In this document: piece by piece, positions 1 through 8,694 of the stretch
Layout of the letters: the number at the start of each line of letters is the position of its first letter
How positions within the stretch are numbered: the first letter of the stretch is position 1
Source: Bacillota bacterium
Lineage (GTDB): Bacteria > Bacillota > Clostridia > Christensenellales > SZUA-584
Reading direction: 5' to 3'
DNA: 64,000 nt
Assembly (NCBI GenBank): GCA_023406895.1
Contig: JAEXTV010000031.1
Coordinates: forward strand, 1-64,000
The notes under the pieces: generated by a model
What the model was told of the DNA's origin: nothing
What the model saw: only the letters and a program-made list of their open reading frames with translations
Database searches by the model: none
Translations under genes and position numbers: made by a program

Positions 1-250
1 TAGGTGACTGGGGGAGAGAAAATGGCTTGAAAACGGTCACTCCCTCCGGCACTTCGTGCCACCTCCCGATCCATCCCTTTGGGATAGTCGTCTGAGGGAG
101 GCTTAAATACACTTTATCGACAGCCTGAGGCGAGATTGGTGATCCCGCCCTCAATTCGATTGAGAACTTTATTCAGTATCCCATGTTTAATCGCTTGAAA
201 CATGGAATACCTCTTGTGCTTACGCTCCATCGGAATGACAGATGTGACCT
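1..250. repeat. Dispersed intergenic repeat cluster downstream of nfnB
   Basis: No gene is visible here. Positions 1-60 (GTGACTGGGGGAGAGAAAA, then TGGCTT) match 8550-8620 and, inverted, 43045-43100. Positions 180-208 form a hairpin with CCATGTTT and AAACATGG arms. Positions 193-240, read on the minus strand, match 4385-4420 (TCATTCCGATGGAGCG, then GAGG and TCCCA-like). It is therefore a composite of two repeat families found elsewhere in the window. Function is unknown; I see no transposase. Confidence 0.6.
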
Positions 251-295
251 TGTCAGCCACCTGAGCGGCAAATCTACGCCCTCAGTCAAAGACAC

Positions 296-1693
296 TTACT
301 TGCTCATGTACTCCAGCATCGCCTTGGCGGCGGTTTTGCCCGCGCCCATCGCGAGAATGACCGTGGCTGCGCCCGAAACGGCATCGCCGCCCGCGTATAC
401 ACCCTCGATCGACGTCGCGCATGTCTCCTCATCCACAATAATGCCGCCCCACTTCTGCGTCGCAAGGCCGGGTGTGGCTTCGCGCATCAGCGGGTTCGGG
501 CTTTGACCGATGGCAATGACCGCCGCATCGAGCTCAATTTCGTATTCACTGCCGGCCACAGGCACAGGACGACGGCGCCCCGAGCTGTCGGGTTCGCCGA
601 GCTCCATTTTCTGCAGCCTCATACCGCGCACATAGCCGTCTTCCGTGCCGAGGATTTCGGTGGGGTTGACGAGCAGCTGGAAGTTGATACCCTCTTCCTT
701 CGCATGATGAATTTCTTCGTTTCTCGCAGGCATTTCGGCTTCACTGCGGCGGTAGATAATATAAACATCCTCCGCGCCGAGGCGCTTTGCGCAGCGCGCC
801 GCGTCCATCGCGACGTTGCCGCCGCCGATAACGGCCACCTTTTTATGCCGCACCACGGGTGTATCAAATTCGGGGAACTTATAGCCCTTCATCAGGTTGA
901 TACGTGTTAAAAACTCGTTCGCGGAATAAACGCCGTTGAGGCTTTCGCCCGGTATGTTCATAAAGCTCGGAAGCCCCGCGCCGGTACCGATGAATATCGT
1001 GTCAAAGCCCATCGCCTTGAGATCGTCAATCGTCAGCACGCGGCCCATGACCATATTGGTCTCAATTTTTACGCCCATGCAAACCAGCGCATCGATCTCT
1101 TTTTTGACCAGATCTTTGGGCAGACGAAATTCGGGAATGCCGTAAACGAGCACACCGCCCGACGTATGGAACGCCTCGAATACGGTGACATCCACACCGT
1201 TTTTCGCGAGATCCGCCGCGCAGGTGAGCCCGGCCGGGCCGGAACCGATGACGGCGGCTTTCTTGCCGCTGGGTAAACCGCAAACCGGAGCCTCTACGCC
1301 TTTATTAATCGCGTAATCTGCCGCAAAACGTTCGAGCCGGCCGATACCGACGGGCTCGCCTTTGATCCCGCGCACACAACGCTCTTCGCACTGTGTTTCC
1401 TGCGGGCAGACGCGTCCGCAAATAGCGGGCAGGCCGTTGGTCTCACGGATTTTATTATAGGCGTCAACGTATTTTCCTTCGGCAATCAGACCGATAAAAT
1501 CGGGTATCTGCACGTTAACGGGGCAGCCCGCGACGCACGGCTGATTTTTGCACTGGAGGCAGCGTGCGGCTTCACTGAGCGCCATCTCTTCGGTGTATCC
1601 GAGCGCGACTTCGCTGAAATTGGCTGCGCGAACCTTCGGGTCCTGTTCCGGCATCGGTGTTTTCTTTGGTTCCATATTGCGTTTTGCTGCCAT
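296..1693 (-). CDS. nfnB: NADH-dependent ferredoxin:NADP+ oxidoreductase, large subunit (NfnB; GltD-like)
   Basis: This 465-residue cytoplasmic flavoprotein belongs to the glutamate synthase small-chain family. The N-terminus carries cysteine clusters typical of two [4Fe-4S] centres (CLQCKNQPC, then CGRVC and CEERC). A first Rossmann motif (GSGPAGLTCA, about residue 150) binds FAD and a second (GGGNVAMDAA, about 290) binds NAD(P)H. ATG follows the nfnA stop codon directly, so the two are translationally coupled. No large GltA glutamate synthase subunit lies nearby, whereas the nfnA partner does, which favours the electron-bifurcating NfnAB complex (reduced ferredoxin plus NADH reducing two NADP+) over glutamate synthase. 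That reading is from family knowledge and gene pairing. Confidence 0.88.
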   Translation of the reverse strand: MAAKRNMEPKKTPMPEQDPKVRAANFSEVALGYTEEMALSEAARCLQCKNQPCVAGCPVNVQIPDFIGLIAEGKYVDAYNKIRETNGLPAICGRVCPQETQCEERCVRGIKGEPVGIGRLERFAADYAINKGVEAPVCGLPSGKKAAVIGSGPAGLTCAADLAKNGVDVTVFEAFHTSGGVLVYGIPEFRLPKDLVKKEIDALVCMGVKIETNMVMGRVLTIDDLKAMGFDTIFIGTGAGLPSFMNIPGESLNGVYSANEFLTRINLMKGYKFPEFDTPVVRHKKVAVIGGGNVAMDAARCAKRLGAEDVYIIYRRSEAEMPARNEEIHHAKEEGINFQLLVNPTEILGTEDGYVRGMRLQKMELGEPDSSGRRRPVPVAGSEYEIELDAAVIAIGQSPNPLMREATPGLATQKWGGIIVDEETCATSIEGVYAGGDAVSGAATVILAMGAGKTAAKAMLEYMSK

Positions 1694-2524
1694 TTATTCC
1701 ACCCCCCTGAACAGGTTGCAGGAATCTTCCTGCTGCGATTTATACATGTTCTGACGCCGCATCGCTTCGTCAAAATCCACTTCGTGGCCGTCAAAATCCG
1801 GGCCGTCTACGCACGCAAACTGCGTTTTGCCGCCCACGGTGACGCGGCAGCCGCCGCACATGCCCGTGCCGTCAATCATGATCGGGTTCATGCTGATGAT
1901 CGTTTTAATGCCGTATTCCTTGGTAAGCTTGGACACAAACTTCATCATGATCAGCGGGCCGATGGCAATCACAAGATCAAACTTCTCGCCCGCCTCAATT
2001 TCGCTTTTGAGCGCGTCGGTCACAAAGCCCTTGTGCCCGTTGCTCCCGTCGTCCGTCATCACAAGCAGTTTATCGGACACCGCTCCGATCTCCTTCTCGA
2101 GAAGAATCAGATCTTTGTTGCGGAAGCCGGTGATGCTTGTGACGCTGACACCAAGAGAATGCAGCTTTTTGGCCTGCGGGTAGGCGATGGCCGTACCGAG
2201 GCCGCCGCCGATCACAGCCGCTTTTTTGATGCCGCTGTCGAAATGTGACGGTTTGCCAAGCGGGCCGACGAAGTCAAGAAGGCTGTCGCCTTCGCGTAAA
2301 GTACCAAGATGAATCGTCGTTTTGCCGACTTCCTGAAAAATAATTGTCACAGTACCCGCATCGGCGTCGAAATCCGCAATGGTCAGCGGAATGCGCTCAC
2401 CATGTTCATTGATGCGCAGTATGATGAACTGGCCGGGCTGGGCTTTTCTCGCAACCAGCGGTGCATCGATAACCATGAGCTTGACCTGTTCACTCAGCGT
2501 CTCTTTCTTTAAAATTTTGTACAC
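1694..2524 (-). CDS. nfnA: NfnAB small subunit (sulfide dehydrogenase/DHOD electron-transfer-like)
   Basis: This 276-residue protein has a ferredoxin-reductase-type fold: an FAD-binding beta barrel near the N-terminus (GQFIILRINEHGERIPLT), an NAD-binding region (GGGLGTAIAYPQAKKL) and a C-terminal [2Fe-2S] site (CGGCRVTV, later FACVDGP). In NfnA this subunit binds NADH. It starts with GTG preceded by GGGAGAG and is the first gene of a two-gene operon with nfnB. An extended -10 lies about 35 bp upstream. Homologues are often annotated as dihydroorotate dehydrogenase electron transfer subunit PyrK, but no pyrD is adjacent. Confidence 0.86.
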   Translation of the reverse strand: MYKILKKETLSEQVKLMVIDAPLVARKAQPGQFIILRINEHGERIPLTIADFDADAGTVTIIFQEVGKTTIHLGTLREGDSLLDFVGPLGKPSHFDSGIKKAAVIGGGLGTAIAYPQAKKLHSLGVSVTSITGFRNKDLILLEKEIGAVSDKLLVMTDDGSNGHKGFVTDALKSEIEAGEKFDLVIAIGPLIMMKFVSKLTKEYGIKTIISMNPIMIDGTGMCGGCRVTVGGKTQFACVDGPDFDGHEVDFDEAMRRQNMYKSQQEDSCNLFRGVE

Positions 2525-2560
2525 TTAAATCTCTCCCTGAATTAAAATTATATTACGTTT

Positions 2561-2569
2561 ATTATAGCA
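2561..2569 (-). promoter_or_regulatory. Extended -10 promoter of nfnAB
   Basis: On the minus strand this reads TGCTATAAT, a perfect extended -10, upstream of the GTG start of nfnA. No good -35 hexamer sits 16-18 bp upstream. The same nine bases precede several other genes in the window. Confidence 0.55.
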
Positions 2570-2763
2570 TCAATCGTTCGATTCGCATAGACATTATGAG
2601 TTCCAAAAAATGCGACAGCGCTTTGGATCACGCGCGGGCGGTGATGACAACGCATAAGGCAGCGCCATTTTTTTTGTATTGATACACAAGGGATAACCTG
2701 TTATACTCTTCTAAGTTAATCATCAACATGATGGAGGATTGCGCTTTTTTTGAGCGTTTTGAC

Positions 2764-4059
2764 ATGATGAAGGAAAAGCTTGTGATCAAAGGCGGGAAAC
2801 CGCTTCAAGGGACAATCGGAGTCAGCGGCGCGAAGAATGCGGCTGTCGCCATACTCCCTGCCACGATTCTTTGCGAAGGCAAGTTCGAGATTGACAATCT
2901 GCCCAACATCGACGACGTCCGCCTGCTTGACCACCTGCTTTGCTGGATGGGCGCCTCTACTTCTCTCGATCAAACGAAAATCTCGATTGATACAAGCGGC
3001 ATCAGCAAACATGTGATTGATAATAACGCTGTGAAAATGATGCGCGCTTCTTATTATTTTATGGGCGCGCTGCTTGGGCGCTTTGGTAAAGCCGAGGTGG
3101 CGCTGCCGGGCGGCTGCGCGATCGGCCTTCGGCCTATCGACCAGCACATCAAGGGCATGGAAGCGCTCGGTGCTGTTGTGAAAACCGAATACGGCATGCT
3201 CAAAGCATCGGCCCCGGACGGCCTTGTGGGCACTGACATCTATCTTGACGTGGTTTCCGTGGGAGCGACAATCAATGTGATGCTCGCTGCGGTGATGGCC
3301 AAGGGCAAAACAACCATCGTCAACGCGGCCAAGGAGCCGCATGTGGTGGACGTGGCCAACTTCTTAAACTGTATGGGTGCCAAGGTGAAAGGTGCGGGAA
3401 CGGATATCGTGCGCATCACGGGTGTGGACAGGCTTCACGGCTGCTCCTATTCGATCATTCCCGATCAGATAGAGACCGGCACGCTGATGATTGCGGCCGC
3501 CGCTACGCGCGGTGATTTGACAATCACCAACGTGATACCGACGCATATGGAGGCGCTGACGGCCAAGCTCATCGAGATGGGCATATCGGTGGAGGAAGGG
3601 GACGACACGATTCGTGTGTCGTGCAGCAGAAGGCCCAAACATGTGAACATCAAGACGCTGCCATACCCCGGTTTCCCGACGGATCTGCAGCAGCCCGCGA
3701 CCGTGCTTTTAAGTACGGCGGACGGCGCGAGCATCATTGTGGAGAGCATATTCGAATCGCGTTTTAAGCATATCAACGAAATTCGGCGTATGGGGGCCAA
3801 CGTATCGATCGACGGACGCGTGTGCGTGGTGGAGGGTGTGGAACGCCTGACAGGCGCGCCGGTGCGCGCGACGGATTTGCGGGCCGGTGCGGCACTGATT
3901 GTGGCGGGACTCATGGCCGACGGCGAAACCGAGATCACGGGCGTTCAGTATATTGACAGGGGATACGACCATATTGAGGGCAAACTCAAATTGGCAGGTG
4001 CGGATATCCGCCGCGAGAAGATGACCGAGGTCGACGATTTCAACTATTGTCTGGATTAA
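2764..4059 (+). CDS. murA: UDP-N-acetylglucosamine 1-carboxyvinyltransferase MurA
   Basis: MurA transfers enolpyruvate from PEP to UDP-GlcNAc, the first committed step of peptidoglycan synthesis, in the cytoplasm. From this start it is 431 residues, near the usual 420. SGAKNA near the N-terminus and the loop PGGCAIGLRP with the catalytic Cys at about residue 118 are present, so this is the Cys form expected to be fosfomycin-sensitive. The start is uncertain: homologues begin just before KLVIKGG, which fits ATG 2764 or 2767, yet neither has a clear ribosome binding site. An in-frame ATG at 2728 would add a 12-residue leader not seen in the family. The gene stands alone and ends at a strong terminator. 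Confidence 0.95.
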   Translation: MMKEKLVIKGGKPLQGTIGVSGAKNAAVAILPATILCEGKFEIDNLPNIDDVRLLDHLLCWMGASTSLDQTKISIDTSGISKHVIDNNAVKMMRASYYFMGALLGRFGKAEVALPGGCAIGLRPIDQHIKGMEALGAVVKTEYGMLKASAPDGLVGTDIYLDVVSVGATINVMLAAVMAKGKTTIVNAAKEPHVVDVANFLNCMGAKVKGAGTDIVRITGVDRLHGCSYSIIPDQIETGTLMIAAAATRGDLTITNVIPTHMEALTAKLIEMGISVEEGDDTIRVSCSRRPKHVNIKTLPYPGFPTDLQQPATVLLSTADGASIIVESIFESRFKHINEIRRMGANVSIDGRVCVVEGVERLTGAPVRATDLRAGAALIVAGLMADGETEITGVQYIDRGYDHIEGKLKLAGADIRREKMTEVDDFNYCLD

Positions 4060-4088
4060 CGGACGAGATATCATAGGACTGATAACTT

Positions 4089-4127
4089 CGCTCAGACGTG
4101 ACAAACCACATCTGAGCGTTTTTTATT
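4089..4127 (+). terminator. Rho-independent terminator of murA
   Basis: CGCTCAGA and TCTGAGCG pair, extended by GTG/CAC across one mismatch, with a loop of about six bases, followed by a T-rich run. Confidence 0.9.
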
Positions 4128-4129
4128 TA

Positions 4130-4622
4130 TAGAGAGAAGCGCGTTATACGGCACGTCGGAGCGAGGCATTCTGTGCGGAAGCCGGATCACAGCGTGTTTA
4201 AAAGTCATGCCGTCTCGTACAGCGTGAGCGCGGCTGTGACAGAGCGGACAGAAATCTTCCACTGACGAGAGAATTATATGAAATTTTACTCTGTCATCAA
4301 CAAGCTCGCAATTATTATATCACGTCCGCACCGCAACAATCTGAAACCGCGTCAACGGTCACACTGCACATAAGGACACACAAGTCATTCCGATGGAGCG
4401 TCAGCGGAAGAGGAATCCCACGGTAAAAAGCATAAAAGCTCAGGATGAATCGCGTCGCGCCGCTCCTCACTGCGATAGTGGTAATCATGATTGATGCAAC
4501 GGCATTACGTTTATAATAATGCCTCAGTGTATGAAGATTCCGATTGTTGTCAAGCAAATAATTGATTCGTGCATAAAAAATGGGTTATCTATATAACAGA
4601 TAGCAGAAGTATTGGGGAACAT
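4130..4622. other. Intergenic region with repeat fragment
   Basis: No convincing gene in about 490 bp. Positions 4385-4420 (TCATTCCGATGGAGCG) match the minus strand of 193-240, so this is a truncated member of the dispersed repeat family. The rest looks like degenerate non-coding DNA. Confidence 0.5.
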
Positions 4623-4666
4623 AAAAAAATGGGCGGAAACGACAGGTTTTTCCCGGCGTTCCGCCA
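4623..4666 (-). terminator. Likely terminator of the noc/parB gene
   Basis: On the minus strand GGCGGAACG pairs with CGTTTCCGCC (one bulge), followed by CCATTTTTTT. A second, U-less hairpin (TTACAATCGCC with GGCGATGTAA, 4697-4720) sits directly after the stop codon. Confidence 0.7.
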
Positions 4667-4721
4667 ATAGTAGGGGTATTGGGGACAAGTTAGGGGTTAC
4701 AATCGCCTTTGGCGATGTAAA

Positions 4722-5573
4722 CTATTTGGCAAGTTCGATCGTGATGGAGACTTTCTCCTTGCTTTCCAGAGCGCTGTAACTGACTTTCACACCCGTTTTC
4801 TTAATGCGCGACAGCGCTTTTTTTATGGTGTTGATGTAAATGCGGTAATCCCGCATGATACAAACAACGTGCTGGCCGGTTGTATCCGACGCGGGCACCT
4901 CACCATACAGCTTGGAAAGCATTTTTTCCACGACTTCCTCGGTCATTTTCACGGAATAATTTCTCTGAGTGATATCCTTAATCAGACGAATCTGAGCGTC
5001 TTCGTTGTGCAGCCGCAGCAGCGCGCGCGCGTGGCGTTCGGTCAGCTTGTAGGTGGTGATCATTTCCTTGACGCTTGCGGGCAGCTTCAGTATACGCATC
5101 TTGTTCGCAACGGTGCTTTGGTTTTTGCCGAGTCGGCGCGCAAGCTCTTCCTGCGTGAGACCGTGCTCCTTCATGAGAGCGAGATACGCTTCGGCTTCTT
5201 CAAAGAAATGCAGATCCTCGCGCTGCAGGTTTTCGATCAGTGCAATCATGGCACTGTCTTCGTCTATGGCGGGCTGCACAAACGCTTTGATGTGCGTAAA
5301 CCCGGCTTTGCAGACCGCGCGCCAGCGACGCTCTCCCGCGATGATTTCATAATAGCTGTGATTGAGTTTTCGGACGGTGATGGGCTGAAGCAGGCCGAAC
5401 TGCTTAATGGACGCTGAAAGTTCGTTTAAGCTTTCCTCAGTGAATATCCGTCTCGGCTGATAGGGATTCGGGCGGATGTAATCCACCGGGATAATCTCAA
5501 GCGTATTATCCTGGCTTTTATCCATGCTGAATTTGCGCGCTGTTTCAGCGCTCGGCTTTTGAAATCGCAACAA
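4722..5573 (-). CDS. noc: ParB/Spo0J family DNA-binding protein, Noc-like
   Basis: This 283-residue protein has the ParB N-terminal CTP-binding domain (YIRPNPYQPRRIF, GERRWRAV near residue 80), the ENLQREDL segment, and a helix-turn-helix (LTQEELARRLGKNQSTVANK, about residues 140-160). Family members bind centromere-like parS or Noc-binding sites and spread as CTP clamps. There is no adjacent parA, and the walJ-rlmH neighbourhood is typically origin-proximal in Firmicutes, so the nucleoid-occlusion factor Noc is the better guess, but ParB cannot be excluded. The start chosen is TTG 5573, preceded by AAAGGAG; the internal ATG 5525 lacks such a site. Confidence 0.78.
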   Translation of the reverse strand: MLRFQKPSAETARKFSMDKSQDNTLEIIPVDYIRPNPYQPRRIFTEESLNELSASIKQFGLLQPITVRKLNHSYYEIIAGERRWRAVCKAGFTHIKAFVQPAIDEDSAMIALIENLQREDLHFFEEAEAYLALMKEHGLTQEELARRLGKNQSTVANKMRILKLPASVKEMITTYKLTERHARALLRLHNEDAQIRLIKDITQRNYSVKMTEEVVEKMLSKLYGEVPASDTTGQHVVCIMRDYRIYINTIKKALSRIKKTGVKVSYSALESKEKVSITIELAK

Positions 5574-5784
5574 AATTAAAACACTCCTTTACATCGCGCA
5601 TCAGCGCCAAAAATAAAATCACAATCATAATCCCGTTTTTTTATTTCTATTTCGGGCTTGACTAATTGCACAATTCTACATAAATGGGGAGAGTCCTTTA
5701 TACATTACAATAGTTCCTATTATCCGACAAAATTAGTAATGAATTGAGGAAGGAGACGCGGTTTTTGTCGAAAAGAAAAGGGCG

Positions 5785-6252
5785 TTATTTGTGATAGGTG
5801 CGGCCCGCTGCAATCATGAATCCGCGGTAAATCTGCTCGAGCAGCACAATACGGAAAAGCTGGTGCGGTAGGGTGAGGGCGGAAAATGAGATGATGTGGC
5901 GGGCGCTTTTTTTGACCACGTCCGACAATCCATACGAACCGCCGACCGCAAATGTGACATCTCCCGCATCGGAGAGCTTTTTCAGCAGTGCCGAAAACCG
6001 GGAAGAATCCATTGTTTCGCCCTCGGGAGAGAGTGCGATGAGCGCGCCCTTGGCGGCGCTGAGCAGCGCTTTGCCTTCCTGCTCCACGGCCTTAAGAATC
6101 AGCGCGTCAGAGCTGCCGGAGAGCGGCGCTTCGCTTTTTTCAATGACGGAAACGCGGCAGAACGCGGACAGCCGCTTTTCGTACTCGGCCTGCGCGTCTT
6201 TCCAGTATTTTTCTTTGAGTTTTCCGATACAGGCGACGGTGAGTGTGGACAT
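5785..6252 (-). CDS. rlmH: 23S rRNA pseudouridine-1915 N3-methyltransferase RlmH
   Basis: RlmH is a SPOUT-class enzyme that methylates pseudouridine 1915 in helix 69 of 23S rRNA on 70S ribosomes. The 155-residue length is typical. Visible family features are the N-terminal CIGKLKEKYW, FAVGGSYGLS (SAM-binding knot) and the C-terminal LPHQLFRIVLLEQIYR ending in TYHK. ATG is preceded by AGGAGAAC. It lies 8 bp after walJ, on the same strand, and is probably cotranscribed with it. Confidence 0.95.
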   Translation of the reverse strand: MSTLTVACIGKLKEKYWKDAQAEYEKRLSAFCRVSVIEKSEAPLSGSSDALILKAVEQEGKALLSAAKGALIALSPEGETMDSSRFSALLKKLSDAGDVTFAVGGSYGLSDVVKKSARHIISFSALTLPHQLFRIVLLEQIYRGFMIAAGRTYHK

Positions 6253-6260
6253 GGGTTCTC

Positions 6261-7055
6261 CTATTTGATATGGAACACGCCTGTGACCCGGTCACGGAAA
6301 GCAAGACCGAGGCTCACATCGTGCCCGGGGGTGAGCCCCTGGGCAATCAGCGCGTCGGTCACGGTGCGGAAGGCGAGCTGTTCGGAGTTGTTCTCTTTGC
6401 TCAAATGCCCGAGCAGTATCGACGACACACCCGCGCAGGCGAGGCGCACCGCCGCATCGGCGGCATCGTCGTTGCTGAGGTGGCCGCGGCGCGACCGGAT
6501 GCGCTCCTTGAGCGCTCTGGGGTAACGCCCCGTCTGCAGCATGTTGAGATCGTGATTGGATTCGAGCAGCACGAGGTTGCATGCCTGCAGCTTCATCTCG
6601 AGCACTTTGGGGAAAAACCCAAGATCCGTCGCAACGGCAAGCTTGCGTGCGCCGCAGGAGACGCAGTACCCCACGGGGTCAGCCGCGTCGTGCGGAATAT
6701 CGTAAGGCTCGATGAGCAAATCGTCAATATAAAACCCCGTTTTGCCGATCATGCGCGCGAGACGGCTCTGCACATTGCCGAGCTTCTCGCTGCAGGCCTC
6801 CCATGTGGGGGCGGTTGCGTAAACGGGGATGTTGTGCTTGCGCGAAAGTATGCCCGCACCAGCAATATGATCGGAATGCTCATGGGTGATGAGGATGCCC
6901 TTGATGTCGCGGACGTCCTGCCCGACGCTGTGAAGCGCTTCCTCAATACGGCGGCCCGACACGCCCGCGTCCACGAGGATATGAGAGGTGCCTGAGCTGA
7001 TCAATATCGCGTTACCGGATGAACCGGAAAAAAGCGGGGTTAAAGAGAGTGCCAT
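6261..7055 (-). CDS. walJ: MBL-fold hydrolase WalJ/YycJ
   Basis: This 264-residue metallo-beta-lactamase fold protein starts with SLTPLFSGSSGNA, characteristic of the YycJ family. The metal motif HEHSDH lies at residues 58-63 (H58, H60, D62, H63), with further conserved Asp/His later (ATDLGFF, ESNHD). In Bacillus and Staphylococcus YycJ is encoded beside the WalRK system and is linked to cell wall/DNA metabolism with 5'-3' exonuclease activity reported for homologues; the role here is inferred. No walRK genes are in the window. It starts with ATG after AAAGGA and heads the walJ-rlmH unit. Confidence 0.88.
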   Translation of the reverse strand: MALSLTPLFSGSSGNAILISSGTSHILVDAGVSGRRIEEALHSVGQDVRDIKGILITHEHSDHIAGAGILSRKHNIPVYATAPTWEACSEKLGNVQSRLARMIGKTGFYIDDLLIEPYDIPHDAADPVGYCVSCGARKLAVATDLGFFPKVLEMKLQACNLVLLESNHDLNMLQTGRYPRALKERIRSRRGHLSNDDAADAAVRLACAGVSSILLGHLSKENNSEQLAFRTVTDALIAQGLTPGHDVSLGLAFRDRVTGVFHIK

Positions 7056-7078
7056 TGTATACGTCCTTTCCTTCGACG

Positions 7079-7087
7079 ATTATAGCA
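7079..7087 (-). promoter_or_regulatory. Extended -10 promoter of walJ-rlmH
   Basis: The minus strand reads TGCTATAAT about 25 bp upstream of the walJ ATG, with no recognisable -35. It is one of the recurring extended -10 sites. Confidence 0.5.
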
Positions 7088-7164
7088 TAAGCAAGGCAAT
7101 TCACGCTACCGTTGATTACGCGTTGCGGGATGTGGTATCTTTAGACAGGAAGAGGAGGAACACC

Positions 7165-7680
7165 ATGGACAAATCATGCGTGCAGGTGTATACGGGCCAC
7201 GGAAAGGGCAAGACCACGGCCGCGATGGGGCTGGCCATGCGGGCAGCCGGGCAGGGGCTGTCTGTGAAAATCGTGCAGTTTATGAAGGGGCGCGATACGG
7301 GCGAGCTCGCGTCGCTGCAAAGGCTTGGTATTGACGTGCTGCGCGCCTCGCGCAGTGAAAAGTTCTTCCATACGATGACAGAGGACGAAAAAGCCGCGCT
7401 GCGCACCGATGCGCTTGCTGTCTTGCGGCGGATTGAGGCGTGGCTTGATTCTATCGATCTGCTGATACTCGACGAAGCGCTGGGCGCACTGAGCTGCGAC
7501 GTCGTCAAGCCGGATGAGCTGCTGCACATCATGGACGCCCGCGGCGGCACCGAGGTGGTCATCACGGGGCGCAACGCGCCCGATGAAATTGTCAAAAAGG
7601 CGGATCTCGTGACGGAGATGCGCGAGGTTAAACACTATATGCAGCGCGGCATTGCCGCCAGAAAGGGCATTGAATACTGA
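7165..7680 (+). CDS. cobO: Corrinoid adenosyltransferase CobO/BtuR
   Basis: This 171-residue enzyme transfers adenosyl from ATP to cob(I)alamin or cobyrinic acid a,c-diamide, forming the Co-C bond of coenzyme B12. The N-terminal P-loop GHGKGKTTAA and the segments VQFMKGRDTGE and LLILDEALGAL are typical of the CobA/CobO/BtuR family. The start is ATG 7165, preceded by AGGAGG; longer in-frame starts overlap walJ. Its TGA overlaps the ATG of cobU by one base, so the two are coupled. No cobalamin riboswitch is visible in the short upstream gap. Confidence 0.93.
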   Translation: MDKSCVQVYTGHGKGKTTAAMGLAMRAAGQGLSVKIVQFMKGRDTGELASLQRLGIDVLRASRSEKFFHTMTEDEKAALRTDALAVLRRIEAWLDSIDLLILDEALGALSCDVVKPDELLHIMDARGGTEVVITGRNAPDEIVKKADLVTEMREVKHYMQRGIAARKGIEY

Positions 7681-8231
7681 TGGGCATTGTGCTGGTAACG
7701 GGCGGCGCGCGCAGCGGCAAAAGCGCTTTTGCGGAACGGCTCGCGAAGGACGCCGGGGGCATCGTCGGCTATATCGCGACGGCGGTGATGACCGACGAGG
7801 ACATGGCGGACAGAATTGCCCGGCACAGGGCTTCGCGCCCGGCTGAGTGGGAAACGTTTGAACAACCGACCGGGCTCGCGGAATTGACCCGGGACAGCCG
7901 CTTTGCGCCGTGCGGTACGTTGCTGCTCGACTGTCTCACGACGCTGACGACCAACCACATGATGGACAGCGGGCTCGATTTTGATACGTGTGAGCTGGGC
8001 GCGGTGCAGGCGCTTGAAGAAAAAGTCAAAGCGGATGTCAATGGACTGTTTGCGGCGGCACAGGGGAAGAGGCTCATCATCGTGACCAACGAGGTGGGGC
8101 AGGGTGTGGTGCCCGCTTACCGCATGGGCAGTCTGTTCCGCGATATGGCCGGGCGTCTCAATATACATGTGGCAGCGCGCGCAGACGAGGTTTACTGTAT
8201 GATATCCGGGCTGCCGCTGCGGCTCAAATAG
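7680..8231 (+). CDS. cobU: Adenosylcobinamide kinase / adenosylcobinamide-phosphate guanylyltransferase CobU
   Basis: CobU phosphorylates adenosylcobinamide and then adds GMP, activating it for nucleotide-loop assembly. The 183-residue length fits. The P-loop GGARSGKSAFAE is at the N-terminus, followed by YIATAVMTDEDMADRIARH and late NEVGQGVVP, all conserved in the family. It is coupled to cobO upstream; cobS, the next pathway step, lies about 460 bp downstream beyond a repeat cluster. Confidence 0.95.
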   Translation: MGIVLVTGGARSGKSAFAERLAKDAGGIVGYIATAVMTDEDMADRIARHRASRPAEWETFEQPTGLAELTRDSRFAPCGTLLLDCLTTLTTNHMMDSGLDFDTCELGAVQALEEKVKADVNGLFAAAQGKRLIIVTNEVGQGVVPAYRMGSLFRDMAGRLNIHVAARADEVYCMISGLPLRLK

Positions 8232-8299
8232 CGTCAAACGTTGATTCATTCGGCACGCTGTCTTAAATGTATTCCATGTTCTGCGATGTCACTGAAATC

Positions 8300-8680
8300 C
8301 TAAGATATATTGGCCCCCTCTGATGAGAGGGCTCGACTGCTGACAAAGTAGCAAATGTCATTTCGAGCGAGCGTAAGCGATCGACTACGCAGTGGACTGA
8401 AATCCCATGATGAAAGCGTTTTAACATGGGATGCATTCCACTTCATAGTCACGTCGCTTCGCTCCTCAGCATGACAGGTAGGGGTTTTTCAACAATCTGG
8501 GCCCCCTCTGATGACTACCATATGGGTGGATTGGGGGCTGTCACCGATTGGTGACTGAGGGAGAGAAAATGGCTTAAAACCGGTCATTCCTTCAGGACTT
8601 CATGTCACCTGTCGGTTTCTGAGAGAGGTATTATTGGCTTTGCCAACAACCTGAGGCGCGTCTTGGAAGCCGCGCTCTAC
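8300..8680. repeat. Composite dispersed repeat between cobU and cobS
   Basis: No gene fits this stretch. Positions 8356-8410 (GAGCGAGCGTAAGCGAT, GCAGTGGACT, ATCCCATG) match 33604-33660 in inverted orientation. Positions 8550-8620 (GTGACTGAGGGAGAGAAAA) match 1-60 and, inverted, 43045-43100. Short inverted repeats (GCCCCCTCTGATGAGAGGGC) are included. It appears to be several nested elements inserted into a cob operon. Confidence 0.65.
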
Positions 8681-8694
8681 ATAGGGAGGTTTCC

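Noticed and set aside
183..506. Open frame on the plus strand overlapping the nfnB end
   Set aside because: It is antisense to nfnB and partly inside a dispersed repeat; no family similarity.
296..1693. Glutamate synthase small subunit
   Set aside because: No large subunit; partner gene is nfnA.
1694..2524. PyrK (dihydroorotate dehydrogenase electron transfer subunit)
   Set aside because: No pyrD nearby and the coupled GltD-like gene identifies the NfnAB pair.
2728..2763. Upstream ATG start for murA
   Set aside because: Adds 12 residues absent from MurA proteins and has no ribosome binding site.
7056..7164. Cobalamin riboswitch before cobO
   Set aside because: The gap is too short and shows no B12-box-like motif.
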